DNA of 18,469 nt from Saccoglossus kowalevskii (lineage: Eukaryota > Hemichordata > Enteropneusta > Harrimaniidae): positions 134,535 to 153,003 of the forward strand of contig NW_003154738.1 in the NCBI RefSeq assembly GCF_000003605.2, given 5' to 3'. The notes beneath the pieces are model-generated. The model was not told the DNA's origin. It worked only from the letters and a program-made list of their open reading frames with translations, and did no database searches. Made by a program: the position numbers and the translations under genes. Numbering within the stretch: the stretch's first letter is position 1; every line of letters begins with the position of its first letter. This document shows, one piece after another, positions 1 through 8,600 of the stretch.

Positions 1-519
1 CTATTTCACTCATGCATTTCAGTTTAATATTTGTTTCAAACAAGGAAACAGGGTTGCAGCGCCCTCATGCCATGGCCAGAGGCCCCCTTACCCTGGGGAG
101 CAGATCCTCTGGCAACCATGAATTTTAGATTGACCAGGGATCACATGTGGCCACAGTCTTCAATTGTGACCTGTCTGATTTTTTGCTCCCAGGAAGCCAT
201 AGAATGCTCCATTTTAACTTAGAATTATCAAAAACTCTTACACCCTGGTAGGGAGAACTCCATCTCCCTCACTTGGTGGTGCCGCTGAATTGCAGTGCTC
301 CCTCTTGCATTTTTTTTTCTAGAAATACCCCTGCATTTAAACAACAGTGAAAGAGTGGTTTGTCTATTTTTTTTAAAAAAAGAATAAACAGTATTGAGTT
401 GAAAGTTTCAAAAATCAAATTCAATCATGGCACATACACTGGGAATAATGGAAACATTAACTTTGTTAAGTATATAAAATATTGAGAATAGATGGTGATT
501 ATTACTTGTATTTTCCCAG
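1..519 (+). other. Ferroportin intron upstream of the first visible exon
   Basis: No segment resembling the ferroportin N-terminus (the expected SAKFLLYLGH-like start of TM1) is found in any + frame, so the start exon must lie to the left of the window. Bases 50-310 are richer in GC than the surroundings and hold a nested hairpin at 52-117. The rest is AT-rich intron ending in a good acceptor at 518-519. Confidence 0.8.
52..117. repeat. Nested GC-rich inverted repeat
   Basis: GGTTGC at 52-57 pairs with GCAACC at 112-117. Inside, CCAGAGG at 76-82 pairs with CCTCTGG at 106-112, sharing one base with the outer arm. A CCCC/GGGG pair lies in the loop. It sits in an intron and may be a fragment of a dispersed element; function unknown. 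Confidence 0.5.
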
Positions 520-679
520 GGATACCGTATGTGGAGGTTTGCCATAGGACTATACTTAGTAGAAATCGCTATGGATTCCTTGAGATTAACAGCCATCTAT
601 GGATTAATACTATGCATATCATCATTAATGTTTTCCCCTCTTGTTGGTGATTGGGTGGACAGAACAAAACGGATAAGAG
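520..679 (+). CDS. SLC40A1: Ferroportin exon a (end of TM1 to TM2 and the following cytoplasmic loop)
   Basis: The acceptor is tttcccag at 512-519 and the donor is g|gtaat after 679. The exon opens in phase 0 with GYRMWRF, continues through LTAIYGL, and ends at VGDWVDRTKRIR plus one base. GDWVD is the classic loop 2-3 signature. In human the opening is GDRMWHF, so Asp39 is Tyr here (codon 523-525) and His43 is Arg (535-537), while Trp42 and Asp84 are kept. Confidence 0.95.
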
Positions 680-3600
680 GTAATATTTAATGTGAAATCT
701 CACAGCTTAAAAATAGTAGACATGTAGACACCTAGAAACCTGTGTTGGAGTCCTAATGCAGTGGGAACTTTGCCAAATTGATCTCAACATGGTTAGAACT
801 ATACAAGTTGAGAAAAAAAGATACAGGTTGCAAACAAATTCAAACTTTTTAGTATTAAATTCATAATTACATTAAAGCCTGTGTAAACAATGTTGAAATG
901 TAACTTTGAGTAGAAAATAAAATTAATCAGTTCTCGGTCATGTTAGAATGTGCTGTTTTGGCCTCTGACACCACACACTATGTACTGAAGAATAATGGAT
1001 TTATTAAAAAAAGAGAAAACAAGCTGCATTTTTTACTATTTTATTATCAATAATGTGCGATAAAAACACAGGGTAACATGTGTCATTTCGTATGTCATTT
1101 ATTTATGATTACTATTTGAATCTCAATTGGTACCTTGAAGAGAATTTTGACTCAGTATTACATAAATTTCGAAAAATACAAGAAAACGTAGCTTGTTATG
1201 CTGTTTAATTCATTGGCAGCAAATACTTTACATCTTTCGTAATTACAAGTATTTTTAGTTTGTTTCCTTGATTCTAAATTTGCATATTTGTAACCAAAGC
1301 ATAATTAAATAACACTTTATACAGGTGAATGCAGCTAGCTGCAAAACATGTCTCTTTCGCTGACATGATATTTTAGCTAATTTAGCTAATCAATAATTTT
1401 GCTAATTCAAGATCTTGCTAATTTAAAATAAAGTATTTTCTCACAAGTAGATTTTTGCCACTTTAGCTAAATTAAGATTCTGTTAATTCATGTATTTAGT
1501 CAAATTTGCTAAAATGACATGTAAGTATTTCAACATGTTTTACAGTACCCCGTAATCTACTGTACTTTACAGTACAGTTAATATTTACTGTACCACCAAT
1601 TCTTTGTTTGGTATATTACAGCTATCAGAATTGCCATTTTTCTTCAAAACTGTTGCCTTGTATTGTGTTCCTTACTACTGGCAATGATACTGGTGCTGGA
1701 AGGTAATATCAAACTCATATGGAATGGCGTTCTCTTCATTATGGTGGAGATTATGATTATAGTTCTTGGTGACTGCGCTAACCTTGCAGGTGAAGCTGAG
1801 AGGATATCGATTCAAAAAGATTGGGTTGTTGTGGTTGCTGGTACTAATAAATCTAAATTAGCAAGTAAGAACTGTTTTTAGCATGTTCAGCTATTGTATT
1901 ATGTCTGTTTCCATTACTCGTATTAAGTTTCACAGGCTTGGGTGGGTTCAAAGTGGGTGGATTTTTATGCGAGAACACATGTATTAGCTTAGGGAAAACT
2001 ACTGATACTGCTGCGGTGTATCTGGTCCAAATTTTGTCTGGAAATGCTGAATTGACCTCTGTGCATGTGTGCGTGCATGTGATTACTGTAAAATACTTTA
2101 TTTTAGCTGGAATTAATTCTCACTGATTTTTGATGAGCTGAGTGTAAAATATAGCAAAAAAAGATTTATTTTCACTGAATCATTCCTTTAGTGAAAACTA
2201 ATTCTAAGTGAAAATAAAGTATTTTACATGTGGTAAAGTACTATACCCACTGTAATTATGAAATTAACAACACCATGTATTTGAACATGTGAGTGATTGC
2301 ATCTTAGATATGCCCGTGATGTTCTCATAAAGCGTAGCATTGATGCATGGTTGGTTATCAATATTTGTACTGATTCAGTGTTTGATTAATGACCATTTGG
2401 CTGCATGTATTTCTGTGTTTGTACCATATGTGCCAAAAACACAGGTAGCCTGCCTGAGGGTGGGGGTGGGTGCCTGTGTACGAGTCAAATTGTGTCATTG
2501 ACACTGGAATTTTATATATTGTACATTTGGATGGTTTATAGTTGTGAGCTATGACCATTTTAACATACCGGTATCTGAAAATAGAATCCGTTATCTCTAC
2601 CATACCATGGCAGGAAGGAAGGATTTGTTGTAGTTTAGGAATTCTATTTATACATATGCAATTCCTAGATATGACATACTATGAGTACATATGTAGGAAG
2701 CTAATTATATAGAATTTATTTTTTTAACCATTTTAACTATTGGATTCAAAAAAATTATCAGAAGTTAATTTATGTTTTCTATATTAAAAATGGATAATTA
2801 CTTACCGGTATATGGTACAATTCCTGAATTGACTTTCTTGTTATTTTTTTAGTTCCTGTTCGAAACAAAAACTTATAATTCAGTCTCTTTCCCTCCGTCC
2901 GCCTGTCTGTCTGTCCGTCCGGAGTCATATTTCAGAACTCTGTGGACCAAATCTGTTCATTCTTTGCATGTGCCATATGCACATGCAATGGTTTATTGAT
3001 TCAATCCAAGAAGGCCAACTGGCAGCCATTTTGTTTTTTTTAAATGTGGTATCGTATGCATGCTTTGTCAGTTTTTGTTCAAATTTGGTACATATATTTT
3101 ACATGTTAGGATACATGTCTATGACGATTTGTTTCGCAATCGGATCAAAGATGGCCAACTGGCAGCCATTTAGTTTTTTGAAAATGTGTTATCTTATGCA
3201 TGCTTTGTCAGTTTTTGTTCAAATTTGGTACATATATTGTACATTTTGGATTACATATTCATGACAATTTGTTTTACAATCAGATCAAAGATGGCTGATT
3301 GGTGGCCATCATGCTTTTTGACCATACTACTATATCTCCAAGGCTTATGAACCATTTTCATTCATATTTGGCACATACATCATACATACATTAGTACACG
3401 TCATGTCAGTTTGTTCCATCATAGATGGCCGACTGCCATCCATCTTGATTTTTTAGCTCCGCTGTCGACTTTGTCGAGTGGAGCTAATCATATGAGTGAA
3501 TGTCCGGCGTCCCTGTCAATGTTTTACTTTGTCAACTTCTTCTTGAAAACTACAAGCCTGAATGCTTTGATACTAACTTGGTGAATATGTACTTTATTTC

Positions 3601-6600
3601 ATGATGATATCTTCAATTCTCTAATTTTGGTGAATATTTTTAGTAAAAAGTGATATTTTCGACTTCTTGTTAAAAACCACAAGTCCAATTGCTTTGATAT
3701 TATACATATAGGTACTACATGTGGAGCTCTCTCAGTTTTGTTCATTTCATGATTATATCTTCAATTCTCTAATTTTGATGAATATTTTGGTAATTTTTGG
3801 TAAAGAGTGATATTTTCGACTTCTTTTAAAAAACCACAAGTCCAATTGCTTTGATATTACATATATAGATACTACATGTGGACCTCTCTCAGATTTGTTC
3901 ATTTCATAGTGATATGTTCAATTATCTAATTTTGATGAATATTTTTGTAATTTTTGGTGAAAAGTGATATTTTTGAATTCTTGTTGAAAACAGCATGTCA
4001 GATTGCTTTGATACTATACATATTGTTCATTTTTTAATGACAGTTTCTTTTCTTTAATTGCAATGTGGATTGCTACCAGCGCAGCTATCTCAGCCGACAG
4101 GCTGCTTGTTGGTTTTCAAATTTGATACAAACATTATACATGTAGAGATAATGTCCATGGTGATTTGTTTCATGTTTTGTATCTCTGTACATAAGCCTGG
4201 ACAAATGAAATTCTGGTTGGTTACAAAAAATGCATGAATAGCATATCCTGTTTAATTTCTGACCATATATTATGATTTTGGAAGAGTCACTTAATACATC
4301 CAATTTCTTTTGATAGTAAAGGAGCCAATTATTCACTCTAAATAATTAACTATGCTTTTGGTACATATTACCTTATTTTTGGCATGAATAACATTTCCCC
4401 CTATTCCAACGGTGACTACCGGTATGTTGATCGGGTTTGAAAGTCTTAATTAAAATGGATACGGTATATACCGGTAGCAAAGCTCATTTCTCTCAAAATA
4501 GAAAATTTAGTTTTTTGAGCCTGATAATATAATAAATGCGAAAAAATTGCAGTAAATTGTTGCATTTATTATGTTATTATTTGTAAATCAACTGACCATA
4601 GATCCAAGTGGTGGGCACAATGTGTTTTTATCTGCCGACACATTGCTTGTATATACAAGATATGGAAGGTCCTGTAATATATTGGATAGTCTTGGACTTT
4701 GAAAAATATTTTGAAAAGTCTAGCGAAAAATGCCTTTGATTCCAAGAAAATGAACTGTCAGTACTGTCACAAAGCGGTTTTAACCCTGATAAAATGACCA
4801 AAATTGAGATGAAATAGTCATGGACTTTATTTTCATCTCAGGTGTACAAACCCTGTATATATATTATTCTTTTCCGTATAATTTATACTGAAATTTGTTT
4901 TGGAAACTTGTATGGTCTTGTTAATTATCTATAAATGTATATTGACAATCATTACGATTAAAGGCCTCGCCTGAGTGAATAGATTATAGATGATCTGAGT
5001 GTCAGTACTGACTGGTTTTTTTCGTGGGATTAGTGCAGGTTGCCCTACTTTACTTGGTGCTGTATGATTGTTAAATCTGTTGTAATACTTGCATATAAAT
5101 GTACATTTAATAGCAAATACTGTAAATACAACACATATCCATCCTTTTTTTGTTTTTCAGATTTAAATGCCGTGTTGCTTCGAATTGACCTTGTGATTAA
5201 CATTGTAGCACCTATAGCTATCGGCTCTATAATGACGTACGGCTCTATGCTGATTGGTGCACTCGTGATAGCAGCATGGAACCTTATTGCTGGGTGCGTA
5301 GAATATTATCTAATGTCTACAGTCTATAAAGCAGTGCCAGCACTTCGTATTAAGAAACCAACAGCTATGAATGGTAGGATTATGTCCTTACAGTACAGCC
5401 TCAGCATGACTTTTAAGTGTCTCTGGTAGTTTTAGGTACCCGGTAGTTTAAAACTAGCTTAGCTTGTTTTCAAAAATACTGTTGCCTAAATTGTGATGAG
5501 CAATCTGCCTAAATATTGTCTCATATTATTACCATAAGTTGAGAAATTTTGAGGACGACAGTTTTGGTGCAGAAATGCAAGCTAGACCTTAAACCTTGCT
5601 GCCAATTTATGACTAGATTGAGCCCAAGCGTGCTATAAAATACATATGGGAATTTGCAATATGACATCAATTTAATTTCTATTCATTTTAGAAGAGGCCG
5701 TTCATGCTGATGAAAAAGTAAATATTAATCAGAACACAAGTACCACACCTGGAGATATGATGTTCTCCGTTGGCTCAGATAGTGAACCCAGTGATGCCGA
5801 AATCAACGTTTCTCGTGAAGATCTCAGTAACCAGCCTACTCAAGGAAATATACAAGAGGCAAATGTGGCACCAATTAGGGATACAGAACAAATCAAACAA
5901 GAAAACTGGAAGAAAGTTCTCAAAGCGTTTGGACTGTGTATCACACTAGGTGAAGGGTGGAAGACTTACATGAGTTACGCCGTGTGGTCAGCAGGAGTTG
6001 GGTTAGCATTTCTTTACATGACTGTGCTGGGATTTGATTCTATTTCCACGGGTTACGCCTACTCACAGGGACTAGCTGAGTGGTTGATAGGTGTACTTAT
6101 GGGCCTAGGCTCTGTATTTGGTCTGTTGGGCACAGCATTATTCCCAAGGTTGCGTGAAAAAATTGGTCTGCAACGAACTGGATTATGGGCGCTGATCATG
6201 GAAATTTCATGTCTGTCGCTCTGTGTCATTTCTGTATGGGCTCCTGGCAGTCCTTTTGACTTGCATCCCCAAAATGGCGAGGATTTTATTGCCAACGTCA
6301 GTACCACAGTGCCAACTACATTGTTAGCTTCCAATACAAGTGAACTGATAGATATAACACAAGATATCCGTGATAAACCTGATTCCTATGCATCAGTAGC
6401 TCTGCTGTTTACTGGAATGGTGTTATCTAGAACAGGTGAGCCATGAACACCAATGACAATTCCTATTTAGATTCTTGCTCATGATGATAAATGTTTTTTT
6501 TTGGGGTTTTTTTTTTCGTCAAAAACATTAAGACATGTTAAGAATTGCTTTTGGAACAAAACATACATGTTGCATGCAGATTTGCATTTATTTTCTTGTG

Positions 6601-7195
6601 ACTTCAAAACTGTTTCTCAACTGATGGTGTGTCACTGCACTATTTTCAATATGAACAACTCCACACTAGTTTCATTTATCCACAAATTGTCCTATATCCC
6701 AGCTTCCAGACAATGTATACACTGATATACCAGGTACGGTAGTTGTATGCATTACCAACTAATAATGTTATAAAACTTTTATTAGTAACTGAATGAGGCA
6801 TACTAATATGGGCATGTCAATTCGAAATAATTTCAGTGAATAAACAAAAACTAATCTATCATTATTTATTTTTTCTAGGACTATGGTTGTTTGACTTGAC
6901 GGTAACGCAACTAATCCAAGAGAGTGTGTTGGAGACGCAGCGGGGTATTTTCAATGGCGTTCAAAACTCCCTGAATGGTTTCATGGACTTAGTGCATTTT
7001 GCTTTAGTTATTACATTTCCAAACCCCCACACGTATGGTGTTTTAGTTCTCCTATCGTTCTTATTTGTCTGCACTGGTGCTGGTTTCTTTGCATACTACT
7101 CTTATAAAATACGAGGTCATTTATTTCACTGTGTCAAGTGTACATCCACAAGTAACAGCTATACTATACAAGAATCTGAAGCCTCAAGTGTGTAG
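520..7195 (+). CDS. SLC40A1: Ferroportin (solute carrier family 40 member 1-like), 5'-partial, five exons: 520-679, 1622-1864, 5161-5373, 5692-6435, 6879-7195
   Basis: Ferroportins are plasma-membrane proteins of the major facilitator fold that export ferrous iron. Joined, the five exons give 558 residues, against 571 for the whole human protein; about 37 N-terminal residues (start of TM1) lie upstream of the window. Family blocks are obvious: RMW, LTAIYGL and GDWVD early; CANLA, IQKDWVVVVAG and KLAN in the second exon; RID, AAWNL and CVEY in the third; GLAFLYMTVLGFD and TGYAY in the fourth; LWLFDLTVTQL, RGI and NGVQNSLN in the last. A hydrophilic loop between TM6 and TM7, rich in Ser, Asp and Glu, and a glycosylatable loop (NVS, NTS) before TM10 fit the family. 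All four visible exon junctions are phase 1. Odd points: residues matching human D39, H43, R178, Q182, C326 and Y501 are Y, R, L, L, S and G. The family is certain; orthology to SLC40A1 rather than a paralogue is inferred. Confidence 0.96.
1360..1550. mobile_element. MITE-like remnant with TTAGCTAA iterations
   Basis: TTAGCTAA or close variants recur at about 1373, 1382, 1399, 1417 and 1463. AAAATAAAGTATTTT at 1425-1439 is identical to 15 bases of the right terminal repeat of the element at 2087-2228, and TTTTACAGTA at 1538-1547 looks like an element end. No clean left end is visible, so the limits are approximate. Confidence 0.4.
1558..1574. repeat. Short inverted repeat TACTGTA/TACAGTA
   Basis: TACTGTA at 1558-1564 and TACAGTA at 1568-1574 are perfect complements with a three-base loop. 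The same TACTGTA-type end occurs on other short elements in the window, so this may be two element ends joined head to head. Confidence 0.5.
1622..1864 (+). CDS. SLC40A1: Ferroportin exon b (TM3 to TM4 and the QKDWVVVVAG loop)
   Basis: The acceptor is atattacag ending at 1621 and the donor is a|gtaag after 1864. Two bases complete the split Ala codon, then 80 codons follow and one base is carried over. The exon is 243 nt, a multiple of three with phase-1 ends. The segment includes FLQN (the Gln matches human Q99), a hydrophobic TM4, GDCANLAG, then ISIQKDWVVVVAG and NKSKLA. Human N144, I152 and D157 equivalents are kept. Confidence 0.96.
2087..2228. mobile_element. MITE-like element with perfect 18-bp terminal inverted repeats
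   Basis: TGTAAAATACTTTATTTT at 2087-2104 is the exact reverse complement of 2211-2228. The element is 142 bp, AT-rich and non-coding, as expected of a non-autonomous DNA transposon. No clear target-site duplication was seen; TA precedes the left end by one base. Confidence 0.7.
2884..3452 (+). repeat. Dispersed tandem-repeat element A, left copy (about 140-bp units)
   Basis: It starts with a GTCC/GTCT-rich tract (about 2893-2921) and then has units headed by GGCCAACTGGCAGCCATT at 3013 and 3153, with diverged heads at 3293 and 3427, spaced 140, 140 and 134 bases. The first two units are nearly identical. Each unit also carries ATTTGGTACATA-like and GATTTGTTT-like blocks. A diverged copy in the other orientation lies at about 15560-16015. 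The open frame at 2968-3264 is a by-product of the repeats. Confidence 0.75.
3453..3487. repeat. Hairpin at the head of element B
   Basis: TTAGCTCC at 3453-3460 pairs with GGAGCTAA at 3480-3487, with partly paired GTCGAC/GTCGAG inside. It sits exactly between element A and the tandem units of element B and is preceded by a T run. A second copy of this hairpin type is at 11038-11064. Confidence 0.7.
3488..4060 (+). repeat. Element B, left copy (127- to 157-bp tandem units)
   Basis: Units start with ACTTCTTnTTnAAAAC-like blocks at 3535, 3662, 3819 and 3976 (spacing 127, 157, 157) followed by ATTGCTTTGATA, then TTCAATTCTCTAATTTTG and GTGATATTTT. Non-coding. The same unit pattern in reverse complement fills about 10500-10930. 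Confidence 0.7.
4085..4190 (+). repeat. Probable fragment of element A
   Basis: CAAATTTGATACAAACATTATACATG followed by GGTGATTTGTTTCA resembles the inner blocks of the element A units. Only one partial unit is present, so assignment is tentative. Confidence 0.4.
5161..5373 (+). CDS. SLC40A1: Ferroportin exon c (TM5 to TM6)
   Basis: The acceptor is a T-rich tract ending ttttcag at 5160 and the donor is g|gtagga after 5373. The exon is 213 nt with phase-1 ends. It reads NLNAVLLRIDLVINIVAP, then AIGSIMTYGS, AAWNLIAGCVEYYL and VYKAVPALRIKK. Asp181, Asn212 and Glu219 of human ferroportin are matched. Arg178 and Gln182 are both Leu (codons 5178-5180 and 5190-5192). Open reading frame upstream of 5161 is intronic. 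Confidence 0.96.
5374..5691 (+). other. Ferroportin intron c-d
   Basis: 318-base intron from g|gtagga to attttag. Nothing notable in it. Confidence 0.85.
5692..6435 (+). CDS. SLC40A1: Ferroportin exon d (central cytoplasmic loop, TM7 to TM9, large extracellular loop)
   Basis: The acceptor is tcattttag ending at 5691 and the donor is g|gtgagc after 6435. This is the largest exon, 744 nt, again with phase-1 ends. It starts with about 80 hydrophilic residues (SDSEPSDAE, NQPTQGN) between TM6 and TM7, then EGWKTYMSYAVWSAG, GLAFLYMTVLGFDSIS and TGYAYSQGL. It continues through LQRTGL and CVISVWAPGSPFDL to a loop with two N-glycosylation sequons (NVS, NTS), ending in LLFTGMVLSRTG. The Cys that binds hepcidin in vertebrates (human C326) is Ser at 6039-6041; the preceding Asp325 is kept. 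Confidence 0.96.
6436..6878 (+). other. Ferroportin intron d-e
   Basis: 443-base intron from g|gtgagc to ttctag. It contains a T-rich low-complexity run with a GGGG interruption at about 6493-6517. No coding or structural signal otherwise. Confidence 0.85.
6879..7195 (+). CDS. SLC40A1: Ferroportin exon e (TM10 to TM12, C-terminal tail, stop)
   Basis: The acceptor is ttttttctag ending at 6878. The exon begins by completing the Gly of GLWLFDLTVTQL, continues through LETQRGIFNGVQNSLN, and keeps the metal-site His (human H507) at 6995-6997. Two hydrophobic helices follow, then a short Cys/Ser-rich tail (HCVKCTSTSN) ending EASSV. TAG stop at 7193-7195. Human Tyr501 is Gly here (6977-6979). The last residues SSV fit a class I PDZ ligand pattern, as do the human ones; this is inference only. 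Confidence 0.96.
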
Positions 7196-7226
7196 TCAAA
7201 ACGTTTTTATCCTGGTGAACAACAGC

Positions 7227-7232
7227 AATAAA
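7227..7232 (+). terminator. Poly(A) signal AATAAA, ferroportin (proximal)
   Basis: Canonical hexamer 32 bases after the stop codon. It would give a very short 3' UTR; whether it is used cannot be told from sequence. Confidence 0.5.
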
Positions 7233-7313
7233 CTCTGATTATATTAATCAATCCTTGAAGATTAATTTATTTTAATTATGTGCAATTATAAAGTATTTTA
7301 GAAAATTATTCTA

Positions 7314-7319
7314 AATAAA
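7314..7319 (+). terminator. Poly(A) signal AATAAA, ferroportin (distal)
   Basis: Second canonical hexamer about 120 bases after the stop, in AT-rich sequence. It is the more plausible main site because a usual 3' UTR length results. Confidence 0.55.
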
Positions 7320-7619
7320 AATGATGAATGCTATAATAATACTTTCAGTTGCATTAATATTTCCTGATATTAGTGTTCATTCCTTTATAATTTTCGCTTC
7401 ACAAGTTGTGTGTATACATAAAAAGAAGATTCCAGTGCTGTATAAATTCTAGGTATACCCAAATACTCAACATGCACACTCATAAGAGTTGTTCAGCTTT
7501 GTCCGGAACACTTATTTATGGCATTCCTTGCCCAGATATCCTACTCATTTCTCATCTAAAATAGTATAATAATATCAATGTAATACACTATGGTACACTT
7601 ACTGACTGAAGCAAACAAT

Positions 7620-8170
7620 GGTCCTAGTGGTAACCGGGTCTGTATGTATGTATGCACGACTGTTCCACCATTAAATCAAGAAACAATCATCCCATGTCAA
7701 TGAAACTTTGTGCATAGATACCTAATTTTGGGGTGAAATCTATACATTATATAAAATATAATTATATAAAATATACATTATATAAAATATAATCTTTTTA
7801 TTTCAATGAAACATTGTACATTGGTGCCCAGGAACAATGCAGACCTAATTTGGGGTTAAAATCAGTGCATAATTATCCCAAGAGCCAATAATCATAGAAT
7901 TTCAATGAAATTATGTACATAGGTTTCTGGTGAACGGTGCAAAAGACTTAGTTTTGTATTGAAGTCATGATTTCTAAGTAACCTAATTTGCCAATTTCAG
8001 CTTTTTCAGACATCTTAACAATTACTTTATTTCAATGAAATTTTGACCTTGGATGCCCCACAAGACTGTATGGCTTTTGATTGAAATCTGTGTATATTGT
8101 CTATTTTGCGTAAATTAGCCTATTTTTAGCTTTTCCATAGATATCTAAACGATAGATACAAGGGTTTGAA
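7620..8170 (+). repeat. Element C, left copy (about 100- to 130-bp units with CAATGAAA blocks)
   Basis: After a GTATGTATGTATGCACG tract, blocks of TTTCAATGAAA followed by TTGTGCAT/TTGTACAT recur near 7697, 7800, 7901 and 8031. Between them is GCAGACCTAATTTGGGGTTA-like sequence. The same blocks appear in reverse complement at 17840-18469. Confidence 0.65.
7743..7793. repeat. AT-rich direct repeat
   Basis: The 20-base string TACATTATATAAAATATAAT occurs at 7743-7762 and again at 7774-7793, separated by 11 AT-only bases. It looks like local slippage duplication inside element C. Confidence 0.7.
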
Positions 8171-8594
8171 ACTTACGTATGTAAATGCACCCGTGTGAAG
8201 TGGATTATTTTACGGTTAAAAAAAATTCATATTGATTACAGTTGGGCAATTTCTGATACCGGAATCTCAAATTATGTACAATGTATTATTTTTGTTTTAA
8301 TTTTCTGTGCGCATTATAAACTTGGGATTACATTGTTCATCTCAAATAGCAGACTTATATTTAGTCTCCAGGTCTCTAATATTTTGATTCAATTTTAAAT
8401 ATTCCCTAATTTTACTTCATGTGCCTTCAAGTCTCTCAGCACACAGGAGTTATTTCCAAGTTTTCTTTGATTTTCCATTGTCTGTGAATGTATTTAGCTG
8501 GCAAGTTTGCATGAAATAAATCTCAAACTTACTGCTGAAATATTGTAATAATAGTACATGAACAGTTTTGCTAAATCAGAAAAATTAGTGTTTT

Positions 8595-8600
8595 TTTAAT
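8595..8600 (-). terminator. Possible poly(A) signal ATTAAA, WDR75
   Basis: The common variant hexamer on the - strand, about 200 bases after the WDR75 stop codon. An exact AATAAA also occurs at 8795-8800 but overlaps the stop codon, so it is an unlikely main signal. Confidence 0.35.

Larger units (their letters stand above)
680..1621 (+). other. Ferroportin intron a-b
   Basis: AT-rich intron with no coding signal. 680-1310 shows nothing distinctive. 1360-1550 carries TTAGCTAA-type iterations and a right end like the MITE-like element at 2087-2228. 1558-1574 is a small inverted repeat. Confidence 0.85.
2566..4476. repeat. Cluster of four TACCGGTA palindromes
   Basis: The 8-bp palindrome occurs at 2566-2573, 2803-2810, 4417-4424 and 4469-4476, all in one intron and not elsewhere in the window as far as I could read. 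For this base composition well under one copy per 18 kb would be expected. Its role is unknown; it may be a genome-wide habit of the species or part of degraded repeats. Confidence 0.6.
1865..5160 (+). other. Ferroportin intron b-c (3.3 kb, repeat-filled)
   Basis: The longest intron here, bounded by a|gtaag and ttttcag. It holds a MITE-like element (2087-2228), two adjoining tandem-repeat elements (about 2884-3452 and 3453-4060), a fragment at 4085-4190 and four TACCGGTA palindromes. 4200-5160 is otherwise plain AT-rich sequence. The open frames inside do not match a known protein and overlap the repeats. Confidence 0.85.

Noticed and set aside
31-222. Possible N-terminal exon of ferroportin
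   Set aside because: The translation has no likeness to the family N-terminus, and no donor in the required phase 0 follows.
2968-3264. 98-codon open frame inside the ferroportin intron
   Set aside because: It spans two near-identical 140-bp repeat units, and its protein is an internal duplication caused by them.
3488-4060. CRISPR-like regularly spaced repeats
   Set aside because: Units of 127 to 157 bp are diverged along their whole length, without short exact repeats and unique spacers; this is a eukaryotic tandem repeat.
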